Positions 59,134 to 64,000 of a stretch of DNA of 64,000 nucleotides are shown piece by piece. This DNA comes from Actinopolymorpha rutila (GTDB taxonomy: Bacteria; Actinomycetota; Actinomycetes; Propionibacteriales; Actinopolymorphaceae): contig NZ_JACBZH010000001.1 in NCBI RefSeq assembly GCF_013407855.1, positions 2,914,001 through 2,978,000 of the forward strand, in the 5' to 3' direction. Below the pieces are notes generated by a model. That model did not search any database, had not been told where the DNA came from, and saw nothing but the letters and a program-made list of their open reading frames with translations. Position numbers and translations under genes: made by a program. Position 1 is the first letter of the stretch; every line of letters starts with the position of its first letter.

Positions 59134-59248
59134 TGCCTGTGCACTTTCGCGCCGTGTCGCACTTCGGGTGCGATAGCCTCACGTCGGTGGTCGCTAGTCT
59201 GTTCGAAGTGGCTCGAGTGCACCAGCCGCGCGGAAAGGGGTGACGCGC

Positions 59249-60352
59249 GTGGCAGCGCCCCGCAAGTCCGAGCGGTTGATGAATCTCGTCATCTGCCTGC
59301 TGGTCTCGCACCACTTCGTGCCCAAGGCCCGCGTACGCCAGCTGGTGGAGGACTACCGCGAGCAGACCCCTGAGGCGTTCGAGAAGATGTTCGAGCGCGA
59401 CAAGGACGAGTTGCGCGACCTCGGCATTCCGATCGAGGTCGGCTCGGTGGCCAGCGGATTCGACGACGAGGTGGGCTACCGCATCCGCCGGAGCGAGTTC
59501 GAGCTGCCGCCGTTGACGTTCACCGCCCAGGAGGCCGCCGTGCTCGGCCTGGCCGCCCGGGTGTGGGAGCACGCCAGCCTGGCCGAGGCCACCTCCCGGG
59601 CTGTGCTCAAGCTCGGTGCCGACGGATTCGTGGCGGGCGCCGCCGCTGCGCCGGGCAGTTCCGCGTCGCCTTCGGCAGCTTCATCGACCGCGCAGGCTTC
59701 CTCAGCGGTGCCTGGGCAGGTCCCCGACGCGGGCGCCGACGTGCGTGCGGACACCGGCGCCGACACGGGCCCGGTGACCACGCTGGAGCCGCGGCTTCCG
59801 GCCAGCGAGCCGGCGTTCGAGCCGTTGTGGCGGTCGGTGCAGTCGCGCACGGTCGTCTCCTTCGACTACCGCCGGCCCGGTGCCGGCGGCGCGCAGCACC
59901 GCACGCTCGAGCCGTGGGGGATCCTCAACTGGCGCAGCCGGTGGTACGTCCTGGGGCACGACCGCGACCGGGCGGCGACCCGGATGTTCCGGTTGTCCCG
60001 GATCGCCGGGCCGGTTCGGCCGGTGGGCCGTCCGGGCGCGTTCACCGTTCCGGAGGGGGTCGACATCCGCGCCGAGGCGGCCCGGATGTCCCCGCAGGAG
60101 GAGTTGCGCCGCACCGCCCGGATTCGGGTGCGCGCCGGCGCGGGGCACGGCCTGCGCAGGCGGGCGTCGTCGGTCAGTCCCGACGGCAGCGGCTGGGACG
60201 TCCTCGAGGTCGGCTTCTCCGACCCGGTGACCCTCGCCGAGGAGATCGCCGGGTACGCCGCGGGCGCGGTCGCCCTCGACCCGCCCGACCTGCGCGAGGC
60301 GGTGATCCGGCACCTCAAGGGGCTGCTGGTGGAGGTGGCCCACGATGGTTGA
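59249..60352 (+). CDS. pafB: WYL-domain transcription activator PafB
   Basis: A 367-residue HTH-WYL regulator. It forms a heterodimer with PafC that activates the RecA-independent DNA-damage response. The N-terminal winged helix is about 1-95 (SERLMNLVICLLVSHHFVPKARVRQLV). A long Ala/Ser/Asp linker of about 60 residues (about 130-185) precedes the WYL domain (about 190-290; VSFDYRR, RSRWYVLGHD) and the WCX tail. The GTG 59249 is chosen for aaagggg at good spacing; GTG 59240 is too close to it. Overlaps pafC by 8 bp. Confidence 0.94.
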   Translation: MAAPRKSERLMNLVICLLVSHHFVPKARVRQLVEDYREQTPEAFEKMFERDKDELRDLGIPIEVGSVASGFDDEVGYRIRRSEFELPPLTFTAQEAAVLGLAARVWEHASLAEATSRAVLKLGADGFVAGAAAAPGSSASPSAASSTAQASSAVPGQVPDAGADVRADTGADTGPVTTLEPRLPASEPAFEPLWRSVQSRTVVSFDYRRPGAGGAQHRTLEPWGILNWRSRWYVLGHDRDRAATRMFRLSRIAGPVRPVGRPGAFTVPEGVDIRAEAARMSPQEELRRTARIRVRAGAGHGLRRRASSVSPDGSGWDVLEVGFSDPVTLAEEIAGYAAGAVALDPPDLREAVIRHLKGLLVEVAHDG

Positions 60353-61391
60353 GGCCACCCGCACGGCCGGCCCCGGTGGCGCGAAGGAGCAGGTGCGCCG
60401 CCTGCTCGCGTTGTTGCCGTACCTCCTGGCCCATCCCGGCGCCCGGGTCGCCGACGTGGCCCGGACCTTCCACATCAGCGAGAAGCAGCTGGTGTCCGAC
60501 CTCGGTGTGCTGTGGTTCTGTGGTCTGCCCGGCATGATGCCCGGCGACTACATCGAGGTCGACATGGACGCCGTGGAGGGCGAGGGCGTCATCCACGTGT
60601 CCAACGCCGAGTTCCTGGCCCGGCCGCTCCGGTTGACCGCGGACGAGGCACTCGGGCTGCTGGTGGCGCTGCGCGTCCTGCGGGAGTCCGGCGGCCAGGC
60701 GGAGCGGGCGCTGCTCGATCCGGTGATCGACCGCCTGGAGCGGGCCGCGGGGCAGGTCGACGCGGGCCTGGACAAGGTGGCCGTCCGGGTCGACGCCGCC
60801 GAGGACCCGAAGGTCCGGCAGATCCTCCAGGACGCCCTGGCCCGGGGCCGGCGAGTCCACCTCCGCTACTGGGTGCCCTACCGCGACGAGACCACCGAAC
60901 GCGACGTCGACCCGATGCGCCTGCTGCAGGCGGAGGGGTGGACCTACCTCGAGGGCTGGTGTCACCGGGCCGAGGACGTCCGGCTGTTCCGCCTGGACCG
61001 GGTGAGCGACGTGCGGGTGCTCGACCAGCCCGCCGCACCGCCGCCGCAGGCCCGGCCACGTGACCTGTCGGAGGGACTGTTCCGCTCCTCGCCGGACTAC
61101 CCCGTGGCCACGCTGGAGCTGGAGCCGTCGGCGGCCTGGGTGGCGGAATACTACCCGTGCGAGCAGGTCACCGAGCTGCGGGACGGCTCGCTGCGGGTCC
61201 GGCTGCGGGTGGCCGACCCGCGGTGGCTGCGGCGGCTGGCTCTCCGCCTGGGCGGCGGGGCCCGGGTGGTGGAGCCGCCCGAGCTCGCCGAGGCCGTCCG
61301 CCAGGACGCGGTGGACGCGCTCGCGGCGTACGAAACAACCGGGGTGACCGGTGCCGCCGACGCCGCCGAGCCCCGCCAGGGCATGCGTTAG
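60345..61391 (+). CDS. pafC: WYL-domain transcription activator PafC
   Basis: A 348-residue partner of PafB with the same build: winged helix (about 14-60; VRRLLALLPYLLAHPGARVADVARTFHISEKQLV), WYL domain (about 165-225; VHLRYWVPYRDETTERDVDP, YLEGWCHR) and C-terminal WCX domain. The ATG 60345 lies inside pafB, so the two are co-translated. Its TAG stop lies within the -10 hexamer of the next gene. Confidence 0.94.
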   Translation: MVEATRTAGPGGAKEQVRRLLALLPYLLAHPGARVADVARTFHISEKQLVSDLGVLWFCGLPGMMPGDYIEVDMDAVEGEGVIHVSNAEFLARPLRLTADEALGLLVALRVLRESGGQAERALLDPVIDRLERAAGQVDAGLDKVAVRVDAAEDPKVRQILQDALARGRRVHLRYWVPYRDETTERDVDPMRLLQAEGWTYLEGWCHRAEDVRLFRLDRVSDVRVLDQPAAPPPQARPRDLSEGLFRSSPDYPVATLELEPSAAWVAEYYPCEQVTELRDGSLRVRLRVADPRWLRRLALRLGGGARVVEPPELAEAVRQDAVDALAAYETTGVTGAADAAEPRQGMR

Positions 61392-61401
61392 TCTGCTCCG
61401 C

Positions 61402-61719
61402 GTGATGTGGGTCCTGATCTTCGGGGGAATCGCCGTGTTCGCGGTGGTTCTCTATTCCCTGCTCGGTGTCTGGTTGTGGCGCCGGGCCAAGGGAGTGCTC
61501 ACGGAGCTGGCCGCGGCCGAACGCAAGCTGCAGATCGCCGCCGAGCGGTCGGGCGACGAAGACGCCGAAGCCGCACCGGCGAGGCCCCGGCCGACACCGG
61601 GTAGGGGTCGACGTGAACCCGTACGCGGGGCCGGCAGACACCGGGAACGCCTCACAGAACGTCGTGGTCCGACCTCATCGCGTCGGCGCGCCACGGCCGG
61701 GGCCGGTCACGGAGGCTGA
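61402..61719 (+). CDS. small single-TM hypothetical protein
   Basis: About 105 residues: one N-terminal TM (WVLIFGGIAVFAVVLYSLLGVWLW) and a basic cytoplasmic segment (AAERKLQIAAER) ending in an Arg/Pro-rich tail. It is found between pafC and tatA in related genomes, which suggests an envelope role linked to Tat; that is inference. TAGTCT (61389-61394) ends 7 nt before the GTG 61402, favouring that leaderless start over ATG 61405. Confidence 0.7.
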   Translation: MMWVLIFGGIAVFAVVLYSLLGVWLWRRAKGVLTELAAAERKLQIAAERSGDEDAEAAPARPRPTPGRGRREPVRGAGRHRERLTERRGPTSSRRRATAGAGHGG

Positions 61720-61790
61720 ACCGACCTGACCCCTCGTTCGGGGGATCAGGGCGTACCATCGAGCGAGAATCACCGACTGAGAGGCTAATC

Positions 61791-62102
61791 ATGGGATCTC
61801 TTGGACCGACCGAGCTGATCATCATCGGGGTCGTCCTGGTGTTGCTCTTCGGTGCGACCCGTCTCCCGCAGACCGCCAAGGGCCTCGGCCAGGCGCTGAA
61901 GATCTTCAAGTCGGAGGTCCGCGACGAGGAGAAGCCGCAGGAAGTCGCAGCGCCTCCGCAGCACCAGCAGCCGGTCTACCACCAGCCCAACACCACCAAC
62001 GGTGTGCAGCAGCCCTACCAGCAGCCGGTTCAGCAGCCTGGGCAGCAGCCGGTCCAGCAGCCCGTCGAGGACCCCCAGCACACCAACAGCACCAACAGGT
62101 GA
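61791..62102 (+). CDS. tatA: twin-arginine translocase subunit TatA
   Basis: A 103-residue Tat pore-forming subunit. The N-terminal TM (ELIIIGVVLVLLFGATRLP) is followed by the amphipathic helix (QTAKGLGQALKIFKSEV) after the conserved FG...LP motif. The rest is a Gln/Pro-rich tail (QQPVQQP repeats), common in actinobacterial TatA. gagagg precedes the ATG. It works with TatC, encoded 52 bp downstream, to export folded proteins. Confidence 0.96.
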   Translation: MGSLGPTELIIIGVVLVLLFGATRLPQTAKGLGQALKIFKSEVRDEEKPQEVAAPPQHQQPVYHQPNTTNGVQQPYQQPVQQPGQQPVQQPVEDPQHTNSTNR

Positions 62103-62154
62103 GCCAGTCCGCGCCGGCCCGCGGTGAGCGGGACGGCGCCTAGTTGGGAGTGTC

Positions 62155-63012
62155 GTGAGCCTGTCCCTCGGCCGGTTGCGAGTCCGGCGTCCTTCCAAGC
62201 CGTCGCCGGACCCCGAAGGCCGGATGGCGCTCGTCGAGCATCTCCGCGAGCTTCGGTCGCGGCTGTTCAAGGCCGTGGGCGCGATCCTGCTCGGGATGAT
62301 CCTCGGCTGGATCTTCTATCCGCAGCTGTTCGACCTGCTGCGCGAGCCGCTCGACATGGCCATCAAGAACCTCCAGGCGCAGCGCAACGTCGACGTCAAG
62401 CTGGTGTTCGGCGACGTCGCCGGCCCGCTGATGCTGCAGCTGAAGGTGGCCTTGATCGCTGGGCTGGTGATTTCTTCACCGGTCTGGCTGTACCAACTGT
62501 GGGCGTTCATCCTGCCCGGGCTGCACCGCAACGAGCGCAAGTGGACGATGGTGTTCATGGGCTCGGCCGCGCCGCTGTTCATCGGTGGTGTGGTGGTCGG
62601 CTACTACGCGATGCCCAAGGGCCTGAACGTCCTGATCGACTTCACCCCGAGCGGGGTGTCCAACTATCCGAGCGTCGACGTCTTCTTGTCGTTCGTCCTG
62701 CGGCTGTTGCTGGTCTTCGGCGTCGCGTTCGAGATCCCGGTCTTCGTCGTCATGCTCAACCTCGTCGGTGTGCTGTCCTCGGCGACCCTGGCCAGGGCGC
62801 GGGCCTGGATCATCTTCGGCATCTTCGTCTTCGCCGCGGTCGCCACACCCTCCACCGACCCGGTGACGATGCTCATCCTGGCCATCCCGATGACGATCCT
62901 CTTCCTGGCATCGGAGCAGATCGCCCGCCTGACCGACCGGCGACGGAAGGCCAAGCTGATCGCCCAGGGCATCGACATCGAGGGGATCGAACGCGCCGGC
63001 CGCGACGACTGA
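62155..63012 (+). CDS. tatC: twin-arginine translocase subunit TatC
   Basis: A 285-residue six-TM Tat receptor that binds the twin-arginine signal. MALVEHLRELRSRLFKAV is the signature N-terminus with the conserved Glu/Arg (E-H-L-x-E-L-R). PVWLYQLWAFILPGL and FGVAFEIPVFVVMLNL (with conserved Glu) follow. GTG start. Confidence 0.97.
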   Translation: MSLSLGRLRVRRPSKPSPDPEGRMALVEHLRELRSRLFKAVGAILLGMILGWIFYPQLFDLLREPLDMAIKNLQAQRNVDVKLVFGDVAGPLMLQLKVALIAGLVISSPVWLYQLWAFILPGLHRNERKWTMVFMGSAAPLFIGGVVVGYYAMPKGLNVLIDFTPSGVSNYPSVDVFLSFVLRLLLVFGVAFEIPVFVVMLNLVGVLSSATLARARAWIIFGIFVFAAVATPSTDPVTMLILAIPMTILFLASEQIARLTDRRRKAKLIAQGIDIEGIERAGRDD

Positions 63013-63111
63013 CGACCGGCCGGCCGAGGCGCCGGCCGCCGTCAGGTCACGCCGACCTGTGAGTTCGAGACCGCCGCTGCCGCGGGTCGGCGGGGGCGCT
63101 ACGCTCGCCGC

Positions 63112-63996
63112 GTGCTCCGAGAGATCGCGGTTCTGGTCAACCCCACCTCCGGCCGCGGCCGCGGTGCCCGGCTCGCCGAGCCGGTCACCGAACGGCTGAC
63201 CGAGGCGGGTATACGTGCCCGCTGGGAAGCCGGACGGGACGCCGACGAGGCGGCCGATCTCGCTCGCCGGGCGGTCGCCCGGGGCGTCGACGGCCTGGTG
63301 GTGATCGGCGGCGACGGCATGGCGCACCTTGCCCTGCAGGCGGTCGCCGAGTCCGGCACTCCGCTCGGCGTGATCCCGGCAGGCACCGGTAACGACCTCG
63401 CCCGGTCCGTCGGCGCACCCGTCGGCGACCCGCTGGCGGCCGCGGACATCGTGGTGGCGGGATTCACCCGGGCACAGGATCTCGGCCGGGTCGGCGACGA
63501 GTTGTTCTCCACGGTGCTCTGCGCCGGTTTCGACTCCCGCGTCGCCGAGCGGGTGGCCGGGATGACCTGGCCGCGCGGCCGGCTGCGGTACGACCTCGCG
63601 GTGGTCGCGGAGCTGGGCAGTTTCCGCCCCCAGCGGTTCGTCCTCGAACTCGACCAGGAGGAGGAGCAGGCGGACGCGCTGCTGGTCGCCGTCGGCGTGA
63701 CCCCCTCCTACGGCGGCGGGCTGCGGATCTGTGCCGGCGCCGACCCCGCCGACGGGCTGCTGGACGTCGCGGTGATCGGACCGGTCTCCCGGCACGAACT
63801 CGTACGACTCTTCCCGAAGCTCACCAAGGGCACCCATGTCGGGCATCCGGCCGTGACGATGTACCGCGCCAAGACGGTGAGCGTCGCCTCGGCGGGGATC
63901 ACCGCGTACGCCGACGGTGAGCGGGTGGGCCCGCTGCCGCTGACTGTGGAGTGCGTGCCGGGCGCGCTGCAGGTGTTCGCCCCGCCGCCGCGCTGA
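63112..63996 (+). CDS. diacylglycerol kinase family lipid kinase
   Basis: A 294-residue DagK/YegS-type lipid kinase. The ATP motif is GGDGMAHLALQ (GGDG) and the domain start is LVNPTSGRGRG. PAGTGNDLARSVG binds nucleotide and substrate. It phosphorylates diacylglycerol or a similar lipid on the inner leaflet. TACGCT (63100-63105) ends 6 nt before the GTG, so it is probably leaderless. It ends 4 bp before the window edge. Confidence 0.93.
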   Translation: MLREIAVLVNPTSGRGRGARLAEPVTERLTEAGIRARWEAGRDADEAADLARRAVARGVDGLVVIGGDGMAHLALQAVAESGTPLGVIPAGTGNDLARSVGAPVGDPLAAADIVVAGFTRAQDLGRVGDELFSTVLCAGFDSRVAERVAGMTWPRGRLRYDLAVVAELGSFRPQRFVLELDQEEEQADALLVAVGVTPSYGGGLRICAGADPADGLLDVAVIGPVSRHELVRLFPKLTKGTHVGHPAVTMYRAKTVSVASAGITAYADGERVGPLPLTVECVPGALQVFAPPPR

Positions 63997-64000
63997 GGCC

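Overview
The window is 64 kb of high-GC DNA from an actinobacterium. It encodes the complete Pup-proteasome system (arc/mpa, dop, pup, prcB, prcA, pafA, pafB, pafC), a mycothiol ligase (mshC), F420-type oxidoreductases and several actinobacteria-only conserved genes. Many genes start with GTG, and a recurring promoter layout points to leaderless mRNAs. The gene content and order (pafA, FKBP lipoprotein, DUF3866, pafB-pafC, tatA-tatC, diacylglycerol-kinase-like gene) suggest a Propionibacteriales-type organism such as Actinopolymorpha or Kribbella. That placement is an inference, not an identification.

Left part (1-17.1 kb): an MFS exporter, an MmyB-type regulator and a divergent short-chain dehydrogenase lie beside an accessory RiPP (ribosomally made, modified peptide) locus at 3.5-17.0 kb. 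All locus genes run rightward with overlaps or short gaps: YcaO, TfuA, a nitrile-hydratase-like-leader precursor peptide, a SagB-type dehydrogenase, a second precursor with a Cys/Ser/Thr-rich core, a fused E1-like/YcaO cyclodehydratase, a degenerate SagB-like protein, a JmjC/cupin oxygenase, a second fused cyclodehydratase and a third SagB-like protein. The expected chemistry is thioamidation (YcaO-TfuA) plus azoline/azole formation (cyclodehydratases and dehydrogenases) plus oxygenase hydroxylation. I do not recognise this exact combination as a described family. The second and third SagB proteins have lost complementary parts of the flavin site. The locus stops at the 3' end of a tRNA-Leu(GAG) gene.

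Middle (17.2-49 kb): mostly chromosomal housekeeping genes. These include an M20 peptidase, an aldo/keto reductase, an LLM-type oxidoreductase, uppP, corA, the conserved run histidine phosphatase-DUF3090-SCO1664-mshC, a deazaflavin-nitroreductase/hemerythrin fusion, an alpha/beta hydrolase, a CGNR regulator behind two identical inverted-repeat operators, an intact IS481-family insertion sequence with a 6-bp target duplication, PAC2, metH, a five-gene peptide ABC importer, an MFS permease, a NarL-type two-component pair, a RecB-like nuclease, a site-2 protease and the tRNA m1A58 methyltransferase.

Right part (49.4-64 kb): the Pup-proteasome locus. Arc unfolds pupylated proteins for the PrcBA core, Dop prepares and removes Pup, PafA ligates it, and PafB-PafC is the WYL-type DNA-damage regulator. 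TatA, TatC and a diacylglycerol-kinase-like enzyme follow. A PafBC-like promoter motif precedes arc and another precedes the MFS gene at 42.2 kb. At about ten start codons a TAnnnT -10 hexamer ends only 6-8 nt upstream, the signature of leaderless transcription.
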